Position numbers and translations under genes: made by a program | The notes under the pieces: model-generated | What the model saw: only the letters and a program-made list of their open reading frames with translations | Told to the model about the DNA's origin: nothing | Database searches by the model: none | Source: Vandiemenella viatica | Lineage: Eukaryota; Arthropoda; Insecta; Orthoptera; Morabidae | Length of the DNA stretch: 64,000 nt | NCBI GenBank assembly: GCA_031002005.1 | Contig: CM061920.1 | Location: 120,890,095-120,954,094 of the forward strand | Reading direction: 5' to 3' | Shown here: piece after piece, positions 21,201 to 34,074 of the stretch | Numbering within the stretch: position 1 is the first letter of the stretch | Layout: each line of letters opens with the position of its first letter

Positions 21201-23984
21201 TTATTATTCTATTCGAGCTATCACTAATTTAAATTGTTAACATAATATTCGTATGCGAAGTAGAGAAGCAAAATTAAGTTGCTATAACTGTTGTTACGGT
21301 TGAACAGTCTTAAAAATAGTAAAGTTCTAGTAGAGAACATAGCCTAAAAAATTTAAGATACTGTTCAGATATTTCTTATTTTAAGGTTTTCAGTTTTTCT
21401 CTATTGTTTGGAGAAATAAGGAGATGCAGTATCTTTCTTCAAAGGTTTGTTGAGTAGATTATTTTCTTCGCAATGGCATAATATTTATTCACATTTTACA
21501 TTTGAATGGCGACGAAACTTGAGAGGGTAAACTGCAGCTGAGTTTGAGAGAACTGCAGGGAAACATTTCGAAATGGATTAACAGTGGGGAGTGGTGGCAT
21601 TGAATGAGAATACTCGCATCTCGCCTGCAGACAAGTCTGCTGGGAGTGAGGCTCGGAGCTCCAGGGGAAGAGGACAATGGGTTCGTGATTCCTTTTGCTG
21701 ATGCCCGGCGAGAAGATGGAAGGGGACCGCACTACGAAACAGCGGAGCTCAGACGCAATACCAGCTGACGAGGACGTCGTCTTTTGTATGAATTTCCACA
21801 TCGACAGACTGACGATTAAACAACGGTAACTGAGTTACGTCAGCTCGCAGCCTCTGTACCGGAAAGACAGCCCCATGTGAATACCTGCTGGTCTCTACAC
21901 AGGCGATACCGAAATGCAACAGTCTCGCTTTTAACGAATCCAGGGAATTGGGATTTTATGCGGAAAATTAGTTCGTTGGTAAGCAATTTCGCGCTCCGAA
22001 TCTCGCCTCAGTCGATATAGCAGTTGACCATCATGGGGGTGGTCAATCTTAAAAAATACGAGCATTTTTCATCTACGCTGAACGTCTGAAAAGCCCTTTC
22101 AGGAGAACGTAGCGTATTGCCAACTGAGCACGAGAGATAAGGTTGTGTGGTTCTCCTCACGGGAAAACAACTGGAAGAAGTTACCTCTACTCTGCTGCGG
22201 AGGTAATTAAGGGTCATACTGAACTCTAGCTCCAATAGAGCTCGTTAACGGAGTTCATACAATATTTAAGAGATTTGTATTTGAAGTAAGAAGGAACTCT
22301 GTAGAAATGTAACAAAACTTTGAAAATTGTCTTGACTTTGCTGATTCGTTCACTTCCTTACCAAAGTTCGTAATGGAGGACTGCAGGTAGGTGAGTGATA
22401 GAATGAACCCGGAACCATATACGCCAATCTTGTAAAAAATAGGATGATTTTTATACTTTTGCTCACAACTGGTCGGTGTAATTTTTATTGCTTATTGCAA
22501 GTGACGTTGTAAACCATGATTAACGCCTGCATGTACCAAAATACCATTTTTTGCGGCAAACCTTTCCGTCTCTGATTCATATGCGGTTCGAAAGTTTTTA
22601 TTTTAACCATTTATTGAATTAGCAGTGAATACTCGTCAAGAATGAATTTTCTGCTTGTTTTCTTATGGTATACTCGCTCCACTGTATCAGATGATATATA
22701 CTTTAAAAATCAGGATGATGTCAACATTTAGTGAGCATTCTGACAATGAGAGCAGATAAACAAAAAAGACAATTTCAGCTCCCTAAAAAGATTTTTAACG
22801 GTGCAAGAATATCATATCTCATTATTAACTTATCCCTCTTTATTTAGTCAACATAAAGGAATGATTACTAACCAGAGCTCTTTTTTTCTCTCTTTTATTT
22901 CTCCAGTGGTTATACATTGTCTTTCCGCGAAAATGGTGGGCTAATATCACTGTTTAACCTCAGAATTACCGTTTAAAATACTTTCGACTCACCTTTATTT
23001 CTGATGCATAGTAAATGCATAATGCAAATTAAATATGAAGAAGCACTTTTATCATAAAATAAATTAATGGTTACAATGCAAATATAAGTGACGAAATATC
23101 ATGATATATTAGCGACATAATACAAACTTATCAAGTGGAACAAGAATGTTATTTTATTGTTGTGTTTGCCAAAGGCACAAAAACAAAAAAGTAGATGTGC
23201 GGCTTAATTCAGAACATATTAATGCTCACAGAAGGGAAATACACTTACCCATTGGATGATTCGACCTCTAAGCAAGTATCATTTGAAAGGTAGAAAATGT
23301 AAATTTCAGTAAATTTATTTAAAAACCTATCGGGTACATCCATGGTCGTAGGCAATAATCATACAAGAAGAAACTTCAAAAAAAATTGAGTTTTTAAAAA
23401 ATGCAAGCATATTTTGCTTTGACCCCCTTTCGATCAGGTAGCAAATTGCTGTTGAATTCGGCGACGTGATTTCGCAGAATGCCTACGCAACTGTAAACTT
23501 TAATGATGGTCATGAGAATACAAAATTATTTAACTTAGATTTCTTTCTACAATGTTGAGAGAAGATATGTCATTTCCATGAGCCACGATTGAACGAGTTG
23601 AAGTTAACGATACTGACGGATAGACCAAGAGCTGGGTTTTATACTTGCTTCATCACGAAGCTCCAAGGAAACGAAAGCTGACAGAAATTCAATTAGAGTC
23701 ACCACTAGGGCGGCACAAAAGACCCACGGTGAGTGAATCTCCGGCAATCTGCAGAAATTTCCGATACGCTTCAGGAGCGCACGAGGCGGATGTCTTCGCC
23801 AGTGTCCAGGTTACAAATCGATATCGCTGATAAACGATGGTCACTTACATCGGAAAAAATATCTTCAGTTCGTTCCTTATTTTTGATACAGAAACCCCAT
23901 TGCAACGGAATTGAAAAGAAATCGGAAAAATGTGCTAAGATCAAAGATTTCGGCTAAAATCTACAGTAACGCAATTTTATTTTT
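18214..23984. other. Start of the 26-kb intron; no gene recognised
   Basis: AT-rich intron sequence. A short stretch at 18605-18700 ends in a GTAAGT but encodes no kelch motif and is not needed for frame continuity. Open frames at about 21490-21800 and 22010-22235 on the minus strand have no recognisable motif. T-rich runs occur near 19557-19575. Confidence 0.5.
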
Positions 23985-25035
23985 TAATTTAATTTAATTG
24001 CAATGGATCACACGCTCCGGTGGCAATTTCCCTACACACCCAACTTCGCGCTATCCTTCACTCACCTACATTTGCCCTCTACAGATTTTAACTTTAAATT
24101 CTTTTCACGTTTTCGGTAGGTTATTCATCATTCCCCTTAGTAACTCATTCCAATCCCTGACACCCTTACCTAAAAAAGAATATCTTCCCACACCCCTGTG
24201 CCTGAAATCGAGTGCCAGCTTGTGGTCATGGTCATCTTTTCCCTTCCATTAACTACTTTTCATACCTACTGCAATATCTTTCCATGCCTCATCGCCAGTA
24301 TACGCCCTGTACACTCCCATTACCCTCCTCATCCTCCTCCTGTCTTGCAATGAATCCCATTCCAGCTCTTTTATCATATCCGTCACTGATTGCATTCTGT
24401 GATAATTTCCAAGATCAAATCTAACAGCCCTTCTTTGCACCTGCTCCAACTCCTTTAATTGATACTCAAAATGTGGGTCCCATACTACACTACCATATTC
24501 CAGCAATGGTCTGACCAAGGTTTTGTAACCCAATTCCTTTACTTCTCTCGTGCATCCCCTCATCACTCTCTCCAACAAGTGCAGGATTTTGAAACCTTTT
24601 CCTACCACCTGTCCAATGTGTCCTGCCCACTTAAGCTTGTTATCAAATATAATGCCAAGATATTTTCATTTCAAGTCTTCAGCAAGCAATTCTTTCCCCA
24701 CCTTATACTGATAATTAACCTTTTGTTTTTTATTTGTATATCTAATAAGCTGACTCTTCTTTGCATTTATCTTCATTCCATGTTTACCAACCCAATTAGA
24801 TATCCTGTCCAGATCACCCTGCAACTGTTTACAATCCTCTATCGTTTTGATTCTTTTATACAGCATTATGTCATCTGCAAACAATCTAATTTCAGATAGT
24901 AAACAATCAACACAATTATTCATTAGAATAATGAATAGCAATGGTCCCAATACGCTACCCTGCGGCACTCCCATTTTTACTTCCACTTCCTTTGATACCG
25001 CATTTCCTACCCTAACTTTGTTTTCTACCTTTTAA
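23985..25035 (-). mobile_element. CR1-like non-LTR retrotransposon, 5'-truncated
   Basis: The minus-strand polymerase frame runs from about 25035 to 24249, followed by a 3' region and an ATTAA-type simple tail (23975-24000 on the + strand reads TTTAATTTAATTTAATT). The related copy at 34075-34885 shares both the coding part and the 3' region, which confirms the 3' boundary approximately. Confidence 0.8.
24249..25035 (-). pseudogene. CR1-like reverse transcriptase C-terminal half, one in-frame stop
   Basis: Reading on the minus strand, the frame has GVPQGSVLGPLLFIILMNN (RT block 4), then IRLFADDIMLY, which holds the catalytic Asp pair, then WVGKHGMKINAKKSQ, YLGIIFDNKLKW and VRPLLEYGSVVWDP, and ends in the LE-x-VQRRA-x-R region typical of CR1-type elements. 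The pieces at 24986-24666 and 24608-24249 are in the same frame and are separated only by one TGA (in LK*KYLG), so the copy is fairly young. The N-terminal half and endonuclease are missing through 5' truncation. Non-LTR polymerases copy their RNA directly at the target site. Confidence 0.85.
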
Positions 25036-27008
25036 TGTTTTAGTGTGATCGTTCAATCGGAATAGATAAAACTTCAGTATGTTATCTCACCACTGCTATA
25101 TATGTGTCACACTTTTCGTATTACGGAAAAATCTAAAAAATGAAATTCCTTTTGTTTTGTTGCGTTTGAATCACGCTAAAAATGTATTGTAAAAGTGCAA
25201 TGTTTTTTGTAATGACTCATTCGGTACTAAAATGAAAACCATTTGAGAGGTAGTTGGGGCTGGCGCATTATGGGTACCATACTATAATGTCCTAAACACG
25301 TAGCTCTATCGGTCAGGCTGCATTCTCTTGTAATAAAAATTAACGGCCAACACATTTTCATGTTAGGTAGTGGATTCCGCTATACCGTGCGGTAGTGGTA
25401 TTATCTATGCCCAGAGTTGGAGTAGAAGGTTTTTTTTGTATATTGCTTTTAATTTCATAATTATCAATTACTGACACGTGTGCCTAATTTTACGAGGTAT
25501 TGAAAAGCTAAATTCATCAAAAATCACGATGAACTGGCCTTAAGACTACAGTACTCGCGACTCAGCGACATTGGTTATTAAAAGGGCCACTTCCAAGCAC
25601 GAAGCCTTGAAACGTTGAGCTACGTCTTTTAGCTGACAAGGGCCTTCCCGTTGAGGTGGGAGTCATTGTCCGAACGTTTCCGTTAACCTTGGGACGTGCT
25701 ATGCGAGTGACGACCTTAGCCTGTACTCACATATGGTCCGTACATAAAAAACCTGATAAGGGGAAATCGTTCTGCGGCCAACATATTTCGAAGTAGCGAA
25801 CTTATGGACGGTCGACAAAATGTGTAGACCGCCACAGCTGCCCTATGTGCATTGTCTCTTATAACTTTAAGGCCTGATGAGTCTCTGATTATAGTTGTAA
25901 CAATATAGTTTGACTGCACGCTTGAAACACAGCAATTCTGTTCTTTGGAGGAACTATCACCAACAACTTAGATCCCGCCGCTTCGTGATTCGCGCATAAC
26001 CTTTGTCTAAATGATGGGATATTCTTCAGTTATCGCTCAATGAACAACACAAAAAGTATGTAGACACCAGGTTCATAGGATCTTGACGCTCACTTCAATG
26101 TGTTAATATCAAGCATCACATTTAGTTACCTTACCCTGCCGAGGGACAATAAACATCAACAAAAATGTCTCACATTTAGTTTTTTTTTTTTTAACTTCGC
26201 CTGTTTCGCAGTGCGCACGCTGAAGTTTAGCCACTATCCTAAGAGATCGTGTAGTTCAAACAACTTTTGATCCTCACTTGTCAATCACACGTTCGACATT
26301 GCCCGCTGAAAGTTAAATGTCCTGAACCGTATCTGGATGCGACACTTTTAAAACATATGGTCTTGTAAAATCCTGCACTCCTGCACCCCTCTCGTAATTA
26401 CACTTTCCTCAAAGGGAATAACAGAGTTCTAATACGCTATTAGGCAATGTGCAGGAAGATGGAAAAAATCTTTTCCACCAATTATAACAAAAGGGTCAAC
26501 TAGGGAAGAGCTCAATATGTCTCAACAGACATCGCCAAAGTATGCAATTTTATTTTTTTAATTTGGAAACTACATGAATCAGCGGGTACGCTTTACCAAC
26601 ATTACTGATTCTGCTATTAAATATCCATAGGTAATTTTTGTTACCAGTTCTCTGCGATATTACTCTTCCATATGACTAGGAGACATCGACCAGAAAGGCT
26701 TCCATCAGCTGAAAACTTTTCTGTTAACTGCTTATGAAGATAGTTCTGCCAACCAGAATACAGAATCCAACTAACAGCCGTATACACCGTATACGACTAT
26801 ATCGGAAGAAGACATTTGGAGTTTTGTATGGCTATATTGAAACATGGAATTTTGAGTTGCAATTACGAAATTACATTGGTGCAATGCTTTATAGTCTGCA
26901 AAGTGAGTGGTTGAAGATTGCCTACAGAAAATTGGTCTGGCCTGATGATGGAAATTGATGTGTAAACAGCAGTTCCAACACGTTATCTAATGAATGCGCT
27001 GTTAAAAC
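25036..27008. other. Intron; no gene recognised
   Basis: AT-rich with no repeat arms or motifs that I can support. An open frame at 26734-26958 has no family signature. Confidence 0.5.
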
Positions 27009-27600
27009 AAGGTGTCTCAAAAATAGTTTAACAAACATTTGTTGCAGGTTTGTCACACCAAAACAATAAAAAGTCCACATAAACTTAAATCATAAAACCC
27101 TTCGTTTTTCACTTATTGATGAAAAAATTGTAATTACATCTCTGCTTAAAATTTTAAGCTTATGAATAAGTTGTTTAAATTTTAACAACAGAAACTATTA
27201 AAAAAATAATCAAAATGTCCTCCGCCTGCCCCTATACACGCATGCGCTTGTCGGATCAAATACTCCCGGACGGTGTCGAATGGTTGATGCACCGTCTCTG
27301 CGTTCGGAATGTCTGTTGCATACACCAATTGTTTTACGTAGTCCCAGAGATAAAAATCCAAAGGTGAGGTTCGAGGAACGTGGTCCGTGGGACTGGTCCT
27401 GCCCTACGAGTCTATTTGCCGTAGCAGGTACCAGCTCGTATATGTCGAGGCCTCCATCATACATAAACCACATGTTTCCTAATATTTGCAGGGACACATC
27501 TTGTACCGTTGCGAACAAAGTCGTTGTAGATAAAGCCGGTAAGATATACCATTCCAGTCCACATATCAATACTGATCTTTTATCGATAAGGTCACTTGAT
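27009..27600 (-). pseudogene. Mariner-related (DUF4817-type) transposase relic
   Basis: The minus-strand frame 27569-27210 contains NMWFMYDGG, matching the N-M-W-F-M-H-D-G-A-P-A-H catalytic block of a widespread insect transposase group, and later a stretch resembling the R-W-I-G-R-G-G-P and Y-A-T-P-I-P segments, with HRPGVFD near the end matching the N-x-P-G-V-F motif. Conserved residues are eroded (DGGLDIY for DGAPAHF), and the third catalytic residue and the N-terminal domain cannot be placed. The end at about 27009 (GGTGTCTCAAAAATAG) is probably the element terminus. Confidence 0.6.
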
Positions 27601-28291
27601 TATATAATGAAATAACTAGTTAAAAACTAATGTTGCATATTACCTCGAAACACGTTGACTGTACGCTTCCATCAATAACTCAAAATGAAGGATTTTGGGA
27701 CATATATTTATATGGACTTTTTTTTCATTGTTTTGGTGTGAGCAACTCGTCCCTAAAGTTAAAGTATTTTAGAAACACCCAGTGTACGAGCACAACACTA
27801 AAAACCCCGTTTACAGAATTGTATCCGAATTTCAGAGCAGTCTTGACGCTTAGAAAAGAAACACCTTCAGGAATGTTGCACTAAGCTGTATCTTCTTTTT
27901 CACCGCCTTTTCCCCACGTTAGCGATCGGCTGCCTCTGGTGAATTTTACTCATTATAGGCGTGGTCATATCTGAGTTCTGGTTTTACGACCGCATGTACT
28001 TGCTGTCCCCAGACATTTTGTGCCTACTGCAAGGTAGTACTACGTACTACTGGAGGAAGTGAAGCGTTGCTATCTGTCTGCGGACTGTCGTGCGATAACT
28101 GTTTATTTTGTGAGGTAGTGATTGGGTGCAGTCCCGGCATTTGCCCCTATGCTTGCGGAAAACCGCAGTCAGGACTGTCTGTACGCGGAGCCCTGGGCCC
28201 GTGCCCTGCCCCGTTGTATCTCCCCGATCCAGTGTGCGGCACCTCAGCGCTCTGAGCCACGTTGGTAGCTTGCAATGAAAAAGCCATTCTA
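27601..28291. other. Intron; no gene recognised
   Basis: Contains a GC-richer patch (28080-28260) whose minus strand has GTGGCTCAGAGCGCTGAGG, faintly tRNA-like, but no complete SINE structure. Otherwise unannotated. Confidence 0.4.
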
Positions 28292-28868
28292 AAGAGTGAT
28301 TAAAAAAAACGTTGATAATGACATGGTAGATGTGTCATACAATAAGGATCAAAAATCGCATAGGAATAGAGGGTCTCAAACGCCTGTAGAGGGCGCTAGA
28401 GCCACGCGAGGCATGGCCACCACGATCACCAGACCCGTTTCCTTTGGATTTTTCCTTGTGGGTTTTTTGAAAGGACTTGTGTATGAAACACCTGTTGAAA
28501 CGTCGGAAGACTTGGTAGGAAGAATCGTTGCGGCAGCCGGATGTGTTCGAGATACACCTGGTAACTTTGAGAAGGTGCGCCGTTCCATGCAACGGAGATG
28601 CCGGGCTTGTCTCGATGCATCTGGCAAAAACTTTGAGCATCTGCTGTAGGCTCAACATCTGGCTTGCATTAGTCGCATGTGAGTGAGTAATTATCAATAA
28701 AATGATCTGTAATTGTTTTGTTTCTTCTCTTTGTGTCAGTATTATTTTAGACGCCCTGTAGCGACTCCGGATCGCAGTTGCGACCCTTTGTTCCTATGCG
28801 ATTTTTGATTCTTATTGGATGACTGATTTACCATGTCATTATGTCCACAATATTTTGATTCACCCTGT
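28292..28868. mobile_element. Internally deleted DNA transposon with long TIRs
   Basis: Arms 28292-28376 and 28778-28868 are inverted repeats: both contain ATAATGACATGGTA and GATCAAAAATCGCATAGGAA or close variants. The right end is CACCCTGT, so the element ends in ACAGGGTG, as in the DUF4817/mariner-related group. Between the arms lies only the last part of a transposase (28425-28649). Overall about 577 bp against well over 1 kb for complete relatives. Confidence 0.7.
28425..28649 (+). pseudogene. Transposase C-terminus inside the TIR element
   Basis: The frame reads through GFLKGLVYETPVETSEDLV, RIVAAAG and TPGNFEKVRRSMQRRCRACL, ending FEHLL-stop. This matches the C-terminal end of the insect DUF4817-type mariner-related transposases (L-K-x-L-V-Y-x-T-P-V ... 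V-R-x-S-M-x-R-R-x-x-A-C ... F-E-x-L-L). The DNA-binding and catalytic domains are missing through an internal deletion. The family is the same as the relic at 27009-27600, although the two copies are not neighbouring parts of one insertion. Confidence 0.75.
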
Positions 28869-30489
28869 AAAGAAAACTAAACCATTAATTTGTCTAGTTT
28901 TGCGAAAGGTAAAAGTTTTAATACCAAGAAATCCGAAGAGTACTCGTAGTACTGCGTTTATTTTTTTTTTTATTATTTTGTATTTATTTTATTCTTTTGG
29001 CGTGAGGGAGTTAATTGAGTTGGCTTTAAACATGTCTATGATCTAAAAACGAATTACGTTTATTTCTTCTAAGTTGTACATTTCATTAAAATTATTATTC
29101 TAATATTATTGAAACCTTAGAATTGACGTAAATGTAATAGTCACTACCAAATTAGAAATATACACATTCATGCTCGAGTAAGAGTGATTTATACTTAAGC
29201 AGCGAAATACAGAACTGTCCCTGTATTAAGAGAATTTTGATAAAATGGACGGTGAGTAGGTCATTACACCTTTTTAAATGCTTCATATGTGATGAATCTA
29301 TAACACTAATATGGACATGTATAGTGATGAAAGCAAATAAGATCGTTACTGTCTGTTTTCTATCATGATTATTTAGGACGTCAACCGAAGGAAACGAAAT
29401 ATTTACAAAATTCGCAAGTCTTGGGGAAATCCCTAATTCAACTATAAAGAGTATTAGATCACCAACATTCTGTCAATTGAGATCGGAGGATGATATAGAC
29501 TTGTAACATTGATAATCTTTATAATTCGTTTATACTCCTTTGCCTCCTGAATTGTCACTTGCTTATAGTAAGGGATTTGCAATAATCTCTGGCTGGTAAC
29601 ATGGCATTGCTTATTGGCGAAGCAACCACTTTCAGTTTTGAGCACGTACCATTGGGATCTTATTCACCTTCATCCCTCTTCAACCCCTAACTACCCCTCT
29701 CTCTGCCAGACCACAGCTGGAATTAACGCCCCTGCGATTTATAGCCAACTGCACGCAGAAAAATCTTCCTCCCCTGCCACTGCCGCAGGGGTTGCTATGG
29801 GAGACTCTCCCCTTCCGCAACCCTAAATGCTTCTGTAGGCTACGAGGGGAATGCACATGTTTCAGGAATTATTTAGAACTTTAATTGGAATTCCATTTCC
29901 GAGCATTATTTATAGCTTGGACCTCTGCATAAAGTAGTCATCTCTGAAAATAAGAGTGAAAGAAAGCCCAGTAATATTTGGTCAGTTTAACCCTTACCAT
30001 GTCTTCAAATACACAAAAAAAAAAAAAAATCTTGTCTTCGGCGTAACTACATCCGTTCCTTCATGACGTGCAGAAAGCGTTACTTGCAATGCCTCAGTTG
30101 TCATAAGTTTTGTTAACATCACGAATAATAGTAGCAAACGTTTTGGTATAATGAGTATGCAATGTACGGAAATATCTACTGAAAATTTAATATTTCTGTT
30201 GGACATCAGGACTTTGATCAATATGATGTCTGTTTGAATTTCAAGATTGGGTTGGTATGATGAAGGGAAACAACTTCATTTAACAGCCCTGTTATCAAAG
30301 TTTAGGGTTTTCCCTGTGATTATCCATAAAGACTTTGGAAGCATGTTGCCTTAAAACAGGTGAAAATGGAATTGCTTTTCACTGTGTGTAAAACAAAACC
30401 GTTCGCTATCGAGGAAACGATAAGGTTCAGAAGGAAACGTGTAGCTTAAAAACACATTACAGCAGAATGATCGTTGGCAAAGATCGTGA
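28869..30489. other. Intron; no gene recognised
   Basis: AT-rich except for a GC-richer patch at 29660-29825, whose open frame has no motif. Short A/T homopolymers occur at 28962-28972 and 30015-30029. Confidence 0.5.
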
Positions 30490-30730
30490 TCAGGCAAAGA
30501 GGACTCTGCGCTGGAATACGTGGAAGTGAGCTCCGTGAGCCCAGCTCAGATCTACGGCACTCAGGGAGAGAGACCAGCTCCAGGCTCCTTCTCTCGCACT
30601 CACTTGACAACTGAATGGGTGGACCCGGAAAACTGTTCCCAACTTCCAGCTTCAAAGAAAAATCGGGGATCGAACCTCGGCTTTCCGACCAGTAGACAGA
30701 CGCCCTATCGCCTCTGTTAGACGATCCCTC
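30490..30730 (-). mobile_element. tRNA-like SINE, separate family
   Basis: Read on the minus strand it has GGGATCGTCTAACAGAGGCG, then CCGAGGTTCGATCCCCG (box B), giving a tRNA-like head, followed by a non-tRNA body rich in CTGGAAGTTGGGAACAG-type sequence. No second copy is seen in this window, and the tail is unclear. Confidence 0.5.
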
Positions 30731-31639
30731 TGGAAATATTTTGTGATTTACTAACTGATGATATAATGGTTTATTGTCCACTCAGTTGTTACTTTCTCTG
30801 CCTTTATCTTCCTCTATCCAAGCACTTCTGCTACGTTTTATTTGATGAGCTTTAAATAGATGCTGAATGTGACTTTAATCATATGTTTTCCGGATGCAAA
30901 AGATAATGTAAAAGTAAAACACTCCTCATTAAATTACTTTTACAAGAGGGCATACAACTACCGGTTAACATGACACATTTATTAGCCATTGTGAATATTT
31001 ATTATATAATCCTAGAATTTGTGAAAAATAACAGTTTAGAGGAGCGCAATTCCACAGTAATCTGATAGCTCTAGCTGCTTAGAAGACGAAGAAAATCTAG
31101 GCAAATACATGAAGACTGAAAGCTCCATCGGGCTTACTAGGAAGACAACACTCGTCGAGGAATATAGTTTATTTTGTACGGACGAAAGGTTAAATGCCAA
31201 TAAATTAAAAAATATCAAGACCAAACATTGTTAGTTATCAGGACAATGGAGTGTACTGAACTGGTATTGTTTGTCTTTGACTCTGTGTCCTATAGCTGAC
31301 ACCCCCATTGAAATATAGCTTTACAATAAATCTCAGGAGAATACGTAAATAACAACTCACCATATACTGCTTGGGGAAACACGGAATTACTCCTCGAGTG
31401 GCCTGTCTGTCGCCTAGCTATTCAGTTGGAATTAACTTTAAGCAGCCGTTTTTTATGTTTCCGACCTCGGTTAATCACCTTGCTTCCTGACCTGCAAGAC
31501 ATGTCGTGGATTCATTCCTCATTTTCCAATCCCGCCACGCAAATTACTGTATCTGTTTGCCAATACCATTTCAGATGAATGTTAGAATCGGTCATAGAAA
31601 TACGCTCCTGCTGATTTACTTCCCATTGCCTGCAGTCAC
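30731..31639. other. Intron; no gene recognised
   Basis: AT-rich sequence with no supported feature. Confidence 0.5.
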
Positions 31640-31880
31640 CAAGTGTGGTAAATGAGTGATAACGCTCTGGCCTCGCATTCGGGAGATCGCAGTTGGAATC
31701 CCCGTCTGGGCATCCAGATTTGGGTTTTCCAAGGTTTCCTCAAATCACTCCAGGTGAATGCCTGGATGCTTCCTTCAAAAGGTCACGGACGAGTTCCTTC
31801 CCGTTCTTTGCCTCCAGTCCTTTCCAGCCTCTAATGATTCCGACGTCGACGAGGTGTGAAACCATAATGAAAAAAATAAG
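31640..31880 (+). mobile_element. tRNA-derived SINE, family 1 (diverged)
   Basis: Box A and B are degraded (TAAATGAGTGATAACGCTC and GTTGGAATCCCC), while the body ATCCAGATTTGGGTTTTCC and the tail GACGTCGACGAGG are well preserved. The tail ends GTGTGAAACCATAATGAAAA. It appears to be one of the older copies here. Confidence 0.8.
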
Positions 31881-32654
31881 TAAATGCAATCATCCAAAAA
31901 GTCTCAGATTCTAAGAACATCTTTGCTGAAAATTAGTTCTAGGGAAGGAAATAATCTTTCGATCCTACCAAGAGACAGGTAAGCAAGTGCGTTACGTTGT
32001 AGAAAATACTCGACAACCTAGTGAAATGACTTCTTTTGATACCACTCTCTTCACTGCAGTCGCTCAGGTTTTGAGTTCACTCCGCTGGTAATCTGTATTT
32101 TGGTCATACATCTTCAGCATTAGAGAACTGTGGAAACTCTGTTGCTTGGTTTACGACCGGACCTTGACAGGCGCGCTGTCGGTCACTGTGATGGGCTCAT
32201 CACGTGACTTTCCTGTCTGAGGAAAAAACGTGCCTCATTTACGCAGTGAACTTTGCTTGGCTGAGATTTCAATCTAAGATAGAGAGAGACAAATTTTTAA
32301 AAATAAGCCACTTCGTTTTACAAAGTGCAAATTAATTTAGACATTTTTATCTGTAAGGTATACCAAAAAGAAAAGGAGACTGTTATAAATATGTAAAGAA
32401 TATATTAATTACAGAATATTTTAATCACAGTATCACGCTCTATATTCGCTATCGGAAAAGGCGTCAATTTTCTTAGCACAGCAAAAGTGATACAGAGGCA
32501 GTGAAATACAGCCGCAACTGTGAACAAACTGAAGTAGTAATTATCACCGATTCCCTGAGTGTATTTAGAAGCGTAGTTGGAACGTAAGGATGGCAACTAT
32601 AATAATAGACACACTCCATGAAATATCAACAATAACACAAAGGGCATTACAACA
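31881..32654. other. Intron; no gene recognised
   Basis: AT-rich sequence with no supported feature. Confidence 0.5.
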
Positions 32655-33196
32655 AGTTTCATGTGGGTCCCATCACACAAGGGAATCAAATTTAATGAAT
32701 ACGTCGACAAACTAGTGAAGCAAGCTATCGAGTGGGGACATAGAGAAGACTTAAAATTACCCTACTCAGAATTCTACCAAACCATTAATCAGTGAGCAAA
32801 GGAATTATTGCAAAAGGAAAAGGTTCGCACTACGGTGGTATTCAATCAACCACTCCCGCGAAGCCTAACAGGTGCTTCATCACATGCATTACCAGAAGTC
32901 GATCCAATCATGGTAACCTCCCCAATCATTTAAATCGAATGCGGCTTAGAGAAAGTCCACAATCCGACTGCTCAGACACGGCAGTAAGTGACTTAAACCA
33001 CATTCTTTTTTCCTGCCAAAAGTATAGATTACCACAAGACAAAATGCTGATAGAATTAAAAATCCTTGGTATACGTTTTCCAACAAACGTGACTATTTTG
33101 CTGTTTTCTAACGACAAAAACATTTACAGGATGTTAATGACATACTTTAAATATGTTAATAAATATTTATTTGACTCTTTCTTATATATATTATAA
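32655..33196 (+). pseudogene. LINE RNase H and C-terminal segment, disrupted
   Basis: The first frame has WVPSHKGIKFNEYVDKLVKQ, matching the late RNase H motif (H-x-G-I-x-x-N-E-x-V-D-x-L-A-K) with the final Asp retained, and stops at NQ-stop near 32791. A second frame (32792-33196) has DCSDTAVSDLNHILFSCQKY, the C-terminal Cys/His motif (C-x5-7-N-H-I-x-x-x-C) of I/jockey-group polymerases. A frame change separates the two. The reverse transcriptase is absent. Confidence 0.7.
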
Positions 33197-33465
33197 AATT
33201 GGATCATTTAAACGTCTATAAATCTTTCCTTTCAACATATGTACATTCTTTCGCATGGTGTACTGTTTATTTTCAATTGTATAATGATTAATTTTAACGT
33301 TGTATCACGTGGTAATTAGTTCATAACTGTTTCTCGAGCTGTTATAATTCATGTTATTAGTATAATAGTTAACTGAAAATTCTATTGTACACATCAATAT
33401 AAACCTGTAAAGGCTGGTTGTATGGCCGATAGGGCTAAAAGCCATCAAATAAATAAATGTACAAC
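32655..33465 (+). mobile_element. I/R1-like LINE, 3' end with AAAT-type tail
   Basis: Begins in an RNase H domain (GTCCCATCACACAAGG encodes the VPSHKG motif), continues through a decayed Cys/His region, and ends at 33430-33460 with GGGCTAAAAGCCATCAAATA and further AAAT repeats. The short hairpin GGCTAAAAGCC and the tail closely resemble the 3' end of SINE family 1 (GGCGTAAAGCCATAAGTAAA). It is 5'-truncated. Confidence 0.7.
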
Positions 33466-34074
33466 ATTGTTAAACTAACATTCTCACGTTACCATAGATA
33501 CATGTGACTCGGGTAACAATTAAAAATCGTACACAACATGTCCTCATACAAGAATAATTTTTAAAACATAGAAGAGAACTTGAATTCAATAACAATTTTT
33601 TTACGACAGTTGAAATGGTTTAATATTTCGAAAAGAATTATTTTAATCAAACCACATATCTTTTGGTGCATAAAGAATTATTGACAGCGGGATTCATATG
33701 TCTTATTCTTACCTTTAGTAATGTCTGCTAAAAAATAACCATTTAACACTGCCACAGTAAATAAAATTAATGCCACCTTTAAAATGTTCATATTGACTGT
33801 AGAAAGCTATTGAAACAAATTTTTGTTTGGATATATTTTTTAAGATCTTTTTTTGGGACTTCATTAATGTAGTGAGACATAGAATAACTTTCATGTTTTG
33901 TTTTTGATTTCACTACGGAGGCATATATGGCCAATATCAAAGAACTTAAACTTTGTTGTTCAAAGGCAACTATCATAACATCCCTCTATTATCCCAAATG
34001 ATGGGTAAAATGGCAAAGCTCTAAAGTAGCATAGGTTAGTAAAGGATATACGACAAATTGGATTGAAAATTAAA
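33466..34074. other. Intron; no gene recognised
   Basis: AT-rich sequence with no supported feature. Confidence 0.5.
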
